From: Pedobacter helvus
GTDB lineage: Bacteria; Bacteroidota; Bacteroidia; Sphingobacteriales; Sphingobacteriaceae
DNA length: 64,000 nucleotides
Assembly: GCF_005925325.1 (NCBI RefSeq)
Contig: NZ_SRMP01000002.1
Coordinates: 62,001-126,000 of the forward strand
Reading direction: 5' to 3'
Below, piece by piece: positions 7,926 through 15,878 of the stretch (its first letter is position 1; every line of letters begins with the position of its first letter). A program made the position numbers and the translations under genes. The notes beneath the pieces are model-generated. The model was not told the origin of the DNA. It saw nothing but the letters and a program-made list of their open reading frames with translations, and ran no database searches.

Positions 7926-8281
7926 ATGAGAGACTACAAAAAATACGAAGTTTGGCAAAAGGCACACGGATTAACATTATTTGTGTATGGAAATGTGCTT
8001 CTATTTTGCCAACTTCTGAAAAATATGATTTAGGTAGTCAGTTGAAAAGAGCAACTTATTCTATTGCTTTAAATATTGCTGAAGGAGCAGGAAGGAATTC
8101 AGATGCTGACTTTGCAAGATTTTTAGACATGGCTTTAGGTTCTTGCCATGAAACCGAATATGCAGTGTTATTGATTAAAGATTTGAACTATATAAATGAA
8201 GATTTATATAGGGAAACAGATAAAAAAGTTAACGAGGTTAAAGCAATGCTGATTGGCCTCTTGAAGAAAATTAGACAGTAA
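7926..8281 (+). pseudogene. Four-helix-bundle protein (S23/IVP family), frameshifted copy
   Basis: The ATG at 7926 starts MRDYKKYEVWQKAHGLTLFVYG, a close match to copy 1. That frame stops after about 35 codons. The rest of the protein (ILPTSEKYDLGSQ, then RATYSIALNIAEGAG and INEDLY) continues in another frame to 8281. Adding one A in the AAA at 7991-7993 restores a single 118-residue frame that aligns with copy 1 throughout. So this is a one-base deletion, a programmed shift or a sequencing error. A reading that starts at 7952 would give a false N-terminus. Confidence 0.85.
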
Positions 8282-8289
8282 ACTAGGAA

Positions 8290-8310
8290 AAGCTTTTTGC
8301 TTTCCGCTTT
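8290..8310 (+). repeat. Right arm of inverted repeat around four-helix-bundle gene 2
   Basis: Partner of 7897-7917 (18/21). CTTTCCGCTT occurs twice in tandem at the junction (8300-8323). The arm ends 16 nt before the argF' ATG. Confidence 0.75.
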
Positions 8311-8326
8311 AAACTTTCCGCTTAAA

Positions 8327-9322
8327 ATGAAACTTTTCTCTTCCGTACACGATGTAACCGACATCAAACAATTAGTATCAAGCGCTTTGGCACTAAAGGC
8401 AAGTCCTTATGCGCATATCGATTTGGGTAAAAATAAAACCCTTGGACTAGTGTTTATGAACCCAAGCTTGCGTACCCGTTTAAGTACTCAAAAAGCTGCC
8501 CTTAACCTTGGGATGAATGTAATGGTGATGAACATGGATAAGGAAGGCTGGGCTTTAGAAACGCAAGATGGTGTGATCATGAATGGTACCACTGTAGAAC
8601 ATATCCGCGAAGCTGCTGCGGTAATGGGCGAGTATTGCGACATCCTTGGCTTACGTTCTTTCCCGAAACTGCAAAATAGAGATGAAGATTACAACGAGGA
8701 GTTTTTCAATAAATTCGTGAAGTTTTGCGGTGTACCGGTGGTAAGTTTAGAAAGTGCTACCAGACACCCACTGCAAAGCTTGGCTGATTTAGTAACCATA
8801 CACGAAACTTGGGATCCATATCGTATCGACGCAAAGGCTAAACCAAAAGTAGTTTTAGCTTGGGCACCTCATATCAAACCTTTGCCGCAGGCAGTTCCTA
8901 ATTCTTTTGCCGAGTGGATGAGCAGAGCGCAAGCTGAAGGAATGTTAGATTTTACCATTGCACAACCAGAAGGTTTTGAACTAGAAGAAAGCTTTACTTC
9001 TGGTGCAAAAATCTCTCATAATTTAGATGAAGCCATCGCTGATGCTGATTATGTTTATGTGAAAAACTGGAGTAGCTATAAAGAATACGGCAAGCTGTTA
9101 GATTTCCCAGAGGGATGGATGATGGATAACGAAAAATTGAAGCTAACCAATAATGCTAAAGTAATGCACTGTTTACCTGTTCGTAGAGATTTGGAATTGG
9201 CTTCTGAGATATTGGATGGACCAAATTCATTGGTAATCCACGAAGCTGGTAATAGATTGTGGTCTGCGCAAGCAGTGTTGAAAGCGATGTTGGAAACCCT
9301 AACCCCTGAAGGGCAATTGTAA
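8327..9322 (+). CDS. argF': N-acylornithine carbamoyltransferase, predicted succinyl-type
   Basis: Carbamoylates N-acylornithine. 331 residues. It has SLRTR (47-51) for carbamoyl phosphate, 'RHPLQSLADL' and HCLPVRR. Its close resemblance to Bacteroides fragilis SOTCase sets it apart from ordinary ornithine carbamoyltransferase. Residue 90 (in GTTVEH) is Val. The equivalent residue is Pro90 in the B. fragilis succinyl enzyme and Glu92 in the Xanthomonas acetyl enzyme; as I recall, E92V in the latter gave succinyl activity. I chose the ATG at 8327, since the extra 10 residues from 8297 are encoded by the repeat arm. Confidence 0.9.
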   Translation: MKLFSSVHDVTDIKQLVSSALALKASPYAHIDLGKNKTLGLVFMNPSLRTRLSTQKAALNLGMNVMVMNMDKEGWALETQDGVIMNGTTVEHIREAAAVMGEYCDILGLRSFPKLQNRDEDYNEEFFNKFVKFCGVPVVSLESATRHPLQSLADLVTIHETWDPYRIDAKAKPKVVLAWAPHIKPLPQAVPNSFAEWMSRAQAEGMLDFTIAQPEGFELEESFTSGAKISHNLDEAIADADYVYVKNWSSYKEYGKLLDFPEGWMMDNEKLKLTNNAKVMHCLPVRRDLELASEILDGPNSLVIHEAGNRLWSAQAVLKAMLETLTPEGQL

Positions 9323-9350
9323 CCAACAACTTTGCAATGACGATAAGATT

Positions 9351-9695
9351 ATGCAAAAACTAAAACACGAACAAATACAATACATCGAATTCCTATCGGC
9401 AGATATTAACCAGTCGAAGGATTTTTACACCAAATGCTTTGGTTGGAAGTTTACCGATTACGGTTCAGATTATACCGCATTTGAAGGTGAGTACGTTGAT
9501 GGTGGATTTACCACAGGCGAGCCCATTAACGGAACAGTTTTGGTGATACTCTATTCGTCAGAGCTTGAAGCGACTAGAGATAAAGTATTGGCTGCTGGCG
9601 GAAAAATTGTGAAAGATATTTTCAGCTTTCCTGGAGGTAGACGTTTCCAATTCACCGACCCCGACGGCTATGAATTAGCAGTTTGGTCAGAATAG
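9351..9695 (+). CDS. VOC (glyoxalase/dioxygenase fold) family protein
   Basis: A 114-residue single-domain protein with two beta-alpha-beta-beta-beta halves. 'YIEFLSADINQSKDFYTKCFGWKF' (about 8-31) opens the first, and 'GGRRFQFTDPDGYELAVW' closes the second with the usual C-terminal Glu (E109). The substrate is unknown; VOC proteins include isomerases, dioxygenases and antibiotic-binding proteins. It lies between argF' and argB but has no known arginine role, so it is probably a passenger. Confidence 0.85.
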   Translation: MQKLKHEQIQYIEFLSADINQSKDFYTKCFGWKFTDYGSDYTAFEGEYVDGGFTTGEPINGTVLVILYSSELEATRDKVLAAGGKIVKDIFSFPGGRRFQFTDPDGYELAVWSE

Positions 9696-9765
9696 AGTTT
9701 ACATTAACAGTTCTAAGTTGGCAACTTTGGAACATTCCAACCTTTCAACATATAAAACAACGTAA

Positions 9766-10554
9766 ATGCAAAAACTAACCATCATCAAAATAGGCGGAAA
9801 CGTAATTGATAATTCTGAGAATTTACACCATTTCTTAAATGATTTTACTGCGTTAGAAGGACCGAAAATCTTAATTCACGGTGGCGGTAAAATTGCAACT
9901 GAAACCAGTGTCTCTTTAGGTATCGAAGCAAAGATGGTTGATGGTCGCCGGATTACAGATATTGATACCTTACGTGTGGTGACCATGGTTTACGCCGGCT
10001 TAATCAACAAAAATATTGTAGCACAACTGCAAGCTAAGGGAGCAAATGCTATTGGTTTGACTGGTGCAGATGGAAACATTATTAAAGCAAAAAAACGTCC
10101 TGTAAAAGAGATAGATTACGGTTTTGTGGGAGATTTGGATGAAAGTTCGGTTTCTGTAAGCGCATTAACTAACTTACTGCAGGCTGGATTTGTGCCTGTG
10201 CTTTGTGCAATAACACACGATGGTGAAACACAATTGTTGAACACGAATGCGGATACGATTGCTTCGGCAGTGGCAGTGGCCATGTCTAGCGTTTACGAAA
10301 CGCATTTAGTATATTGCTTCGAGAAGAAAGGTGTGCTGAAAGATGTAAACGACGATGCAACGGTAGTGAGAGAAATCCGTTCATCAGATTTTCAACCACT
10401 AAAAGCTGATGGAACGGTAGCTGGCGGAATGATCCCGAAATTGCACAATGCTTTTGAGGCAATTAATAAAGGAGTTACTTCGGTTTATATTGGCAAAGCC
10501 GATGAATTAGCGGAGATTGAAAGAGGGACTTTTGGAACGAAGTTAAGCCCCTAA
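9766..10554 (+). CDS. argB: N-acylglutamate kinase
   Basis: An amino-acid kinase of 262 residues phosphorylating N-acylglutamate. KIGGN (8-12), HGGGK (39-43), 'GLTGADG' and 'LNTNADTIA' mark the family's ATP and substrate sites. The last residues and the stop codon (10552-10554) lie inside a 27-bp dispersed repeat, so the natural C-terminus has probably been replaced by repeat-encoded residues. Confidence 0.93.
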   Translation: MQKLTIIKIGGNVIDNSENLHHFLNDFTALEGPKILIHGGGKIATETSVSLGIEAKMVDGRRITDIDTLRVVTMVYAGLINKNIVAQLQAKGANAIGLTGADGNIIKAKKRPVKEIDYGFVGDLDESSVSVSALTNLLQAGFVPVLCAITHDGETQLLNTNADTIASAVAVAMSSVYETHLVYCFEKKGVLKDVNDDATVVREIRSSDFQPLKADGTVAGGMIPKLHNAFEAINKGVTSVYIGKADELAEIERGTFGTKLSP

Positions 10555-10572
10555 ATCCCCTAAAGGGGACTT
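10546..10572 (+). repeat. 27-bp repeat supplying the argB stop codon
   Basis: 25/27 identical, in inverted orientation, to the copy inside argC (5913-5939). It is internally palindromic: CCCCTAAAGGGG at 10557-10568. Confidence 0.85.
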
Positions 10573-10864
10573 GGCATTGAGCTTAGGCATTTTTGCAAAT
10601 TCCTCTCGATACTTCGGGAGGTGCCTGAAAGACGGGGTATTTTTTGTAGTTTGCACAAATAGGAGTATCATAAACCTGATAGCAACGGATCCCGATTTTT
10701 CATCGGGAGAAGCGAATAGCCCCGATAAATACGGGACAGGCAGGACTAACATTGAAAAGAGCCCAAAGCTGCTTTCCAAAAAATAAATAACCATCGAAAC
10801 ATCGGTGAAATCATAAAATCTGTGTAACCGAGCTTGCGAGCTCATCAACGATAATCACAAAAAG
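10555..10864. other. Gene-free spacer argB-proC made of repeats
   Basis: 310 bp with no convincing gene. It holds the tail of the 27-bp repeat, then structured repeat copy B (10675-10724: CCTGATAG..., a 7-bp hairpin at 10690-10696 with 10702-10708, then AGCGAATAGC). An overlapping CCCG/CGGG pair follows at 10721-10735. A 71-codon frame in it is repeat sequence. Confidence 0.6.
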
Positions 10865-11668
10865 ATGAAAAAAATAACCATTATCGGTAGCGGAAACATT
10901 GGACTGTCTTTAGCGAAAGGACTGGTAAACAAAGCTTATTGCAAAGCAGAAAATATCACCTTAACTCGTAGAAACATCAAGTTAATGACGGAAGAAGCGG
11001 CGGCTGGTTTTAAAGTAAGTGATGATAATTTAGCCGCAATTGAAGGTGCTGATATCGTGGTTTTGGCGGTATTGCCACAACAATTGAAAAAAGTTCTGAC
11101 ACAATTAGTTCCAGCAGTAAATCCAGAAAAGCAGTTGTTTGTTTCGGTAATTTCTGGAGTGAGTTGTGCTGATGTACGTAAAGAATTGGGCGAAAATGTG
11201 CAAGTAATTAGAGCCATGCCCAATACGGCAATTTCTATCGGTCAGAGCATGACTTGTGTGGCTACCGATAACGCTTCTGACGAAAATTTGAATGAAGTAG
11301 TGACTTTGTTTGAAACTGTTGGTGCGGTGGTAACTATCCAAGAAGATTTGATGACATCGGCCACGGCCTTGTGTGCTTGTGGTATTGCATTCTTTTTGCG
11401 TAGTATTAGAGCGGCATCGCAAGGAGGTGTAGAAATTGGTTTTCATGCGCATGATGCCTTGAAAATGGCAGTGCAAACGGCTAAAGGCGCCGCAGATTTG
11501 CTGTTATTGAACGAAACGCACCCAGAAACTGAAATAGATAAAGTAACTTCGCCGAAGGGTTGTACCATTGCGGGCTTAAATGAAATGGAACACAACGGTT
11601 TCAGCTCATCACTAATTAAAGGAATTAAACTATCAGCTAAAAAAGCTGGTGGTTTGTACACTGATTAA
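10865..11668 (+). CDS. proC: Pyrroline-5-carboxylate reductase
   Basis: Reduces pyrroline-5-carboxylate to proline with NAD(P)H. 267 residues, the normal length. The Rossmann motif is GSGNIG (8-13), then 'VLAVLPQQL', 'RAMPNTAISIGQS' and the C-terminal 'VTSPKGCTIAGL' that belongs to the dimer/active-site domain. Its place within the arg cluster links proline and arginine, which share glutamate as precursor; the same association is known in Bacteroides. Confidence 0.95.
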   Translation: MKKITIIGSGNIGLSLAKGLVNKAYCKAENITLTRRNIKLMTEEAAAGFKVSDDNLAAIEGADIVVLAVLPQQLKKVLTQLVPAVNPEKQLFVSVISGVSCADVRKELGENVQVIRAMPNTAISIGQSMTCVATDNASDENLNEVVTLFETVGAVVTIQEDLMTSATALCACGIAFFLRSIRAASQGGVEIGFHAHDALKMAVQTAKGAADLLLLNETHPETEIDKVTSPKGCTIAGLNEMEHNGFSSSLIKGIKLSAKKAGGLYTD

Positions 11669-11679
11669 GGTAAAGGCTG

Positions 11680-11764
11680 GAAGGCGGAAGGTTTATGGTT
11701 TAAGACTAAAGTTGAAAGACCAAAGACTAAAGAAGTGAAAGGTTTGAAGGCGGAAGGTTTATGG
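11680..11764 (+). repeat. Direct repeat in the proC-argE spacer
   Basis: The exact 19-mer GAAGGCGGAAGGTTTATGG occurs at 11680-11698 and 11746-11764. The whole spacer is A/G-rich with iterated AAGG and GACTAAAG motifs. It also feeds a 45-codon open extension ahead of argE, which I treat as non-coding. Confidence 0.75.
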
Positions 11765-11869
11765 CTGGAGACTGAAGCTTGGAGGCCAAAGATTGAAGAG
11801 GTGGAAGTTTCGAAGGCGGGCGATATTGCAAAAGTCTCGATACTTGATACTCACTACTTGATACTTAAA

Positions 11870-12934
11870 ATGATTGAAAAACTAATTAAAGAAAGTACTG
11901 AATTATTGCGTGATCTGATCCGCATTCAGTCTTTTAGCAAGGAAGAAGATAGGACTGCGAATTTAATTGCGCAATTTTTAGGTGAGCATGGTATTAAAAC
12001 TAACCGCAAGCTAAACAATGTTTGGGCATACAACAAGCATTTTGATGCTTCTAAGCCAACAATCCTTCTGAATTCGCATCATGACACGGTAAAGCCAAAT
12101 TCGGGCTATACACGCGATCCATACGATGCTGCTATTGAAGATGGTAAGCTATTTGGTTTAGGTAGCAATGATGCTGGTGGTTGTTTGGTATCATTAATAG
12201 CTACATTCTTGTATTTCTATGAGCAAGAGGGTTTGAAATATAACTTCTGTTTGGCGGCAACTGCCGAAGAGGAAATCTCAGGTAATGATGGTTTGGAGCT
12301 AGTTATCCCAGATTTGGGAGAATTGGAATTCGCCATTGTTGGCGAACCTACGGAAATGCACTTGGCTATTGCCGAAAAAGGTCTGTTGGTTATCGACTGT
12401 ACTGCTCACGGAAAAGCTGGTCATGCGGCTAGAGAAGAAGGCGAAAATGCTATTTACAAAGCATTGCCAGACATCGAATGGTTCCGTACTTATCAGTTTC
12501 CTAAAGTATCGGAGGTTTTTGGCCCAGTGAAGATGACCGTAACGATTATCAATGCAGGCTCGCAACATAACGTAGTACCTGCTAACTGTACCTTCACGGT
12601 TGATGTTCGCGTAACGGATGCCTATACTAACGAAGAAGTGGTAGAAATCATCAAACAGCATGTAAGCTGCGAAGTAAAACCACGGTCTGTAAGGTTAAAA
12701 CCATCGTCAATTGATAAAAACCACCCGATTGTAGTATCTGGAATTGCCTTGGGAAAAACCACTTACGGTTCGCCTACTACATCAGACCAAGCTTTGTTGT
12801 CTATTCCATCGTTAAAATGTGGCCCAGGTTTTTCTGGTCGCTCGCACATGGCAGATGAGTTTTTATATGTAGATGAAATTAGACAAGGCATAGAAGGATA
12901 CATTGCCATGTTAAAACCAGTGGTTGGATTGTAA
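11870..12934 (+). CDS. argE': N-acylcitrulline deacylase (ArgE-like, M20 family)
   Basis: Removes the acyl group from N-acylcitrulline to give citrulline for ArgG. 354 residues. M20 metal ligands are visible in NSHHDTV, GSNDAGG, AEEEISG, VGEPTE and the C-terminal GRSHMADE; the dimerisation lid is between. The frame is open from an ATG at 11735, but those 45 codons are spacer repeats. The family-like start MIEKLIKESTELLRDL is at 11870. The pathway with ArgF' requires deacylation after carbamoylation, so citrulline rather than ornithine is the expected product. Confidence 0.9.
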   Translation: MIEKLIKESTELLRDLIRIQSFSKEEDRTANLIAQFLGEHGIKTNRKLNNVWAYNKHFDASKPTILLNSHHDTVKPNSGYTRDPYDAAIEDGKLFGLGSNDAGGCLVSLIATFLYFYEQEGLKYNFCLAATAEEEISGNDGLELVIPDLGELEFAIVGEPTEMHLAIAEKGLLVIDCTAHGKAGHAAREEGENAIYKALPDIEWFRTYQFPKVSEVFGPVKMTVTIINAGSQHNVVPANCTFTVDVRVTDAYTNEEVVEIIKQHVSCEVKPRSVRLKPSSIDKNHPIVVSGIALGKTTYGSPTTSDQALLSIPSLKCGPGFSGRSHMADEFLYVDEIRQGIEGYIAMLKPVVGL

Positions 12935-12942
12935 TTCATTTT

Positions 12943-13020
12943 GTCATTCCCGTGAAAATAGGAATCTTAAAGCGATAAAATTTATTTCGCATTAGGATCC
13001 CGAAATAAATTCGGGATGAC
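12943..13020. repeat. GTCAT...ATGAC palindromic element, copy 1
   Basis: The ends GTCATTCCCG and CGGGATGAC are imperfect complements, with an inner hairpin TCCCGAA/TTCGGGA. It lies just before the GNAT gene at 13049; copy 2 lies just after that gene. Confidence 0.7.
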
Positions 13021-13048
13021 GCACTGATGAATGGTAGACCTAATTAAA

Positions 13049-13633
13049 ATGACAGAAAATAACCTATCCCAGATCCTACAAAACCAAAAAGTAATTTTAC
13101 GTCCTTTACAGCAAAGCGATGAAGAACTGCTTTGGCCTATTGCTCAAGAAAAAGCACTTTGGGTTTATGGTTTGAAGGATTTAAGCGTTCGGGAAAACCT
13201 ACATCAGTATATCCAATCGGCATTGGCAGATAGAGCAGCAGGAAATTGTGCAGTTTGGACAATTGTAGATGCTGTTTCTGGAAAAGTAGCAGGTTGTACC
13301 CGCTTAGCCGAAATCAGTTGGAAAGATGAGCGTGGTCAAATCGGTTGGACTTGGATTGGAAAGGAATTTCAAGGCTCTGGTTTAAACAAAGCAATGAAGT
13401 ACGAAATCCTAAAATACGGCTTTGAAACTCTATGTTTAAACCGAATTGAACTCAAAGCAGATGAACGCAATGTACAATCACGCAAGGCGATCTTAAAACT
13501 AGGTGCAACCGAAGAAGGAACTTTACGGCAGCACATGAAAATTGCAGATGGCTTTATTCGAAATACGGTATTTTATAGTATCCTGAAAAGCGAATGGCCA
13601 GAAATTAAACTTAAATTAGCAGCAGATTTATAG
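13049..13633 (+). CDS. GNAT acetyltransferase, RimJ/RimL type
   Basis: About 194 residues. It has the RimJ/RimL layout: 'VILRPLQQSDEELLW' at the start, 'GQIGWTWIGKEFQGSGLNKAMK' (acyl-CoA loop with QGSGLN), then 'CLNRIELKADERNVQSRKAILKLGATEEG', a block typical of N-terminal amino-group or small-molecule acetyltransferases. An ATG at 13031 would add six residues; 13049 fits better. It lies between argE' and argH but between two GTCAT palindromes, so it looks like an insertion and not an arginine gene. Substrate unknown. Confidence 0.82.
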   Translation: MTENNLSQILQNQKVILRPLQQSDEELLWPIAQEKALWVYGLKDLSVRENLHQYIQSALADRAAGNCAVWTIVDAVSGKVAGCTRLAEISWKDERGQIGWTWIGKEFQGSGLNKAMKYEILKYGFETLCLNRIELKADERNVQSRKAILKLGATEEGTLRQHMKIADGFIRNTVFYSILKSEWPEIKLKLAADL

Positions 13634-13650
13634 AATGGCTTTGGTCTTTC

Positions 13651-13709
13651 GTCATGCTGAATTTATTTCAGCATCAGCTAGACAGACCCTGAAATGAATT
13701 CAGGGTGAC
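13651..13709. repeat. GTCAT...GTGAC palindromic element, copy 2
   Basis: Two back-to-back hairpins (TGCTGAA/TTCAGCA and CCCTGAA/TTCAGGG) between GTCAT and GTGAC ends. The right end resembles the right end of copy 1. Confidence 0.7.
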
Positions 13710-13758
13710 GGATAGGAAGGGCAAATCGTAAATCGTAATTCTAAAATCGTAATTCAAA

Positions 13759-15090
13759 ATGAAAATTTGGCAGAAAAATATTGATGTAAACCAATTTGTA
13801 GAAAACTTCACTGTAGGTAAAGACCGAGAGCTAGATCTGCAGATGGCAAAGTTTGATGTGTTAGGCTCTTTAGCGCACACGCAAATGCTAGAAACCATCA
13901 ATTTGTTAACTGCCGAAGAACTAAAGGAAGTTCAAGCAGCACTGAAAAATATCTATAAAGAAATAGAAGAAGGTAAGTTCGTGATCGAAGACAGCGTAGA
14001 AGATGTACATTCGCAAGTAGAGTGGTTGTTAACGCAGCGCATTGGCGAAGCTGGCAAGAAAATTCATAGTGGCCGCTCACGTAACGATCAAGTTTTAGTT
14101 GATTTAAAACTCTATTTCCGTAGTTGCATAGAAGAAATGGTAGGTAATACCGAAGCTTTGTTCAATCAACTTATTAAACTAAGCGAAGAACATAAAAGTA
14201 AGTTGCTGCCAGGTTATACGCATTTGCAAATTGCTATGCCGTCATCTTTTGGCTTGTGGTTTGGTGCTTATGCAGAAAGCTTGGCAGATGATATGGAATT
14301 GATGTTAGCCGCTTGGAAAATCACCAATAAAAACCCGTTAGGCTCAGCTGCGGGCTATGGCTCTTCATTTCCATTAAACAGAACTTTAACTACCCAACTT
14401 TTAGGCTTCGAAAGCTTAAATCATAACGTAGTTTATGCCCAAATGGGTCGTGGGAAAACGGAGCGTATTTTGGCACAGGCGATGTCGTCTGTAGCAGCAA
14501 CGCTAGCTAAAATAGCGATGGATGTCTGCTTGTTCATCAACCAAAACTTTGGTTTTATTAGCTTCCCATCTGAGTTGACTACCGGAAGCAGTATCATGCC
14601 ACACAAGAAAAATCCTGATGTTTTTGAGCTGGTTCGTTCGCGTTGTAATAAAATTCAGGCTTTGCCTAATGAAATTGCCATGATGACTACCAATTTACCA
14701 TCAGGTTACCATAGAGATTTACAGTTGCTTAAGGAGAATCTTTTCCCCGCTTTTATTTCATTGAATGAGTGTTTGGAGATCACTACGTTTATGTTGCAGC
14801 ACATCAGCATTAAAGACGATATCCTTAAAGATAAAAAATACGATTATTTGTTTAGTGTAGAAGTGGTAAACGAGTTAGCGTTAAACGGAATGCCTTTTAG
14901 GGATGCCTACAAAGTGGTTGGCGAGCAAATTGAAACCGGAACTTTTAAACCAATGTACGAAGTGAAGCATACTCACGAAGGCACCATTGGCAACTTAATG
15001 AATAAAGAAATCGCTGCTGGAATGAACCAAACACTAAGTCAGTTTGGCTTTGAGAAGGTGAATAAAGCCATCGAGAACTTAATCGCCTAA
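13759..15090 (+). CDS. argH: Argininosuccinate lyase
   Basis: Cleaves argininosuccinate to arginine and fumarate, the last step. 443 residues. The fumarase/aspartase signature is GSSIMPHKKNPD (catalytic Ser in the flexible loop). 'HSGRSRNDQVLVDLKL' and 'GYTHLQIAMP' (catalytic His) are also present. The upstream spacer ends in TAATTCAAAATG, so the start codon abuts an intergenic repeat string. The next gene begins 2 nt after its stop. Confidence 0.95.
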   Translation: MKIWQKNIDVNQFVENFTVGKDRELDLQMAKFDVLGSLAHTQMLETINLLTAEELKEVQAALKNIYKEIEEGKFVIEDSVEDVHSQVEWLLTQRIGEAGKKIHSGRSRNDQVLVDLKLYFRSCIEEMVGNTEALFNQLIKLSEEHKSKLLPGYTHLQIAMPSSFGLWFGAYAESLADDMELMLAAWKITNKNPLGSAAGYGSSFPLNRTLTTQLLGFESLNHNVVYAQMGRGKTERILAQAMSSVAATLAKIAMDVCLFINQNFGFISFPSELTTGSSIMPHKKNPDVFELVRSRCNKIQALPNEIAMMTTNLPSGYHRDLQLLKENLFPAFISLNECLEITTFMLQHISIKDDILKDKKYDYLFSVEVVNELALNGMPFRDAYKVVGEQIETGTFKPMYEVKHTHEGTIGNLMNKEIAAGMNQTLSQFGFEKVNKAIENLIA

Positions 15091-15092
15091 CA

Positions 15093-15878
15093 ATGAAAAC
15101 ACGGCATTACTTATTGCTTTTAATGATGCTTGTTGGCATCAACGCTTTTGCGCAAAAAGCCGATACTTTAACCATCGTTTCCTACAATATTCATCATGGT
15201 AATCCGCCGGCAAAGCCCGATGTGATAGATTTGGATGCCATTGCCAATGTAATTGCGGCGCAGCAGCCAGATCTAGTAGCACTTCAAGAAGTCGATGTCA
15301 ACATCAAACGTTCTGGAAACATCAATCAGGCAGAATACCTAGCCAAGAAATTAGGTATGTACTTTTATTTTGCAAAAGCCATAGACCATGATGGTGGCGA
15401 TTACGGCGTTGCGGTGCTCTCTAAATTTCCGATAGAAGAACAAAATTCGCTTAAATTTTCACGAATCGAAGGTCGTAAAGCTGAGGATAGAGTTTTGGCT
15501 ACGATAGCTGTAAAATTAAAAAGTGGCAAGAAAATCAAGTTTTCGTCTACCCATTTAGACCATGTAAAAGATGAAGCTTTACGTTTGATACAGATTTCTG
15601 AGATTGAACAACAAGCGAGAAAAGAGAAGAAACCATTTATCGTCGCTGGAGATTTTAATGCTGTTCCTACTTCAGCTACTATTCAATTGTTAGACAAAAC
15701 CTTCAGCAGAACCTGTACCGACTGTGGTTTTACCATTCCGGTGGTAACACCAAACCGTACAATAGATTTCATCGCTTTCAAGCAGAATAAGAAAATTTCG
15801 GTGCTTCATCACCAGGTTATTCAAGAACACCAAGCTTCGGATCATTTGCCAATTGCCGCTAAAATTGTGATTAAATAG
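15093..15878 (+). CDS. Secreted endonuclease/exonuclease/phosphatase-family protein
   Basis: 261 residues with a signal peptide ending AFAQ (about residue 21). EEP fold motifs in order are 'SYNIHHG' with its metal-binding Asn, LQEVD (metal Glu), GDFNAVP and SDHLPI (catalytic Asp-His). Family members hydrolyse phosphodiesters or phosphoesters (nucleases, sphingomyelinases, inositol phosphatases); the substrate here is not readable. It starts 2 nt after argH and may be co-transcribed, although there is no pathway link. Confidence 0.87.
   Translation: MKTRHYLLLLMMLVGINAFAQKADTLTIVSYNIHHGNPPAKPDVIDLDAIANVIAAQQPDLVALQEVDVNIKRSGNINQAEYLAKKLGMYFYFAKAIDHDGGDYGVAVLSKFPIEEQNSLKFSRIEGRKAEDRVLATIAVKLKSGKKIKFSSTHLDHVKDEALRLIQISEIEQQARKEKKPFIVAGDFNAVPTSATIQLLDKTFSRTCTDCGFTIPVVTPNRTIDFIAFKQNKKISVLHHQVIQEHQASDHLPIAAKIVIK

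Noticed and set aside
6346..8281. Diversity-generating retroelement, because Avd proteins resemble the S23 four-helix bundle
   Set aside because: No reverse transcriptase, template repeat or variable repeat is visible nearby, and both proteins look like ordinary S23/IVP members.
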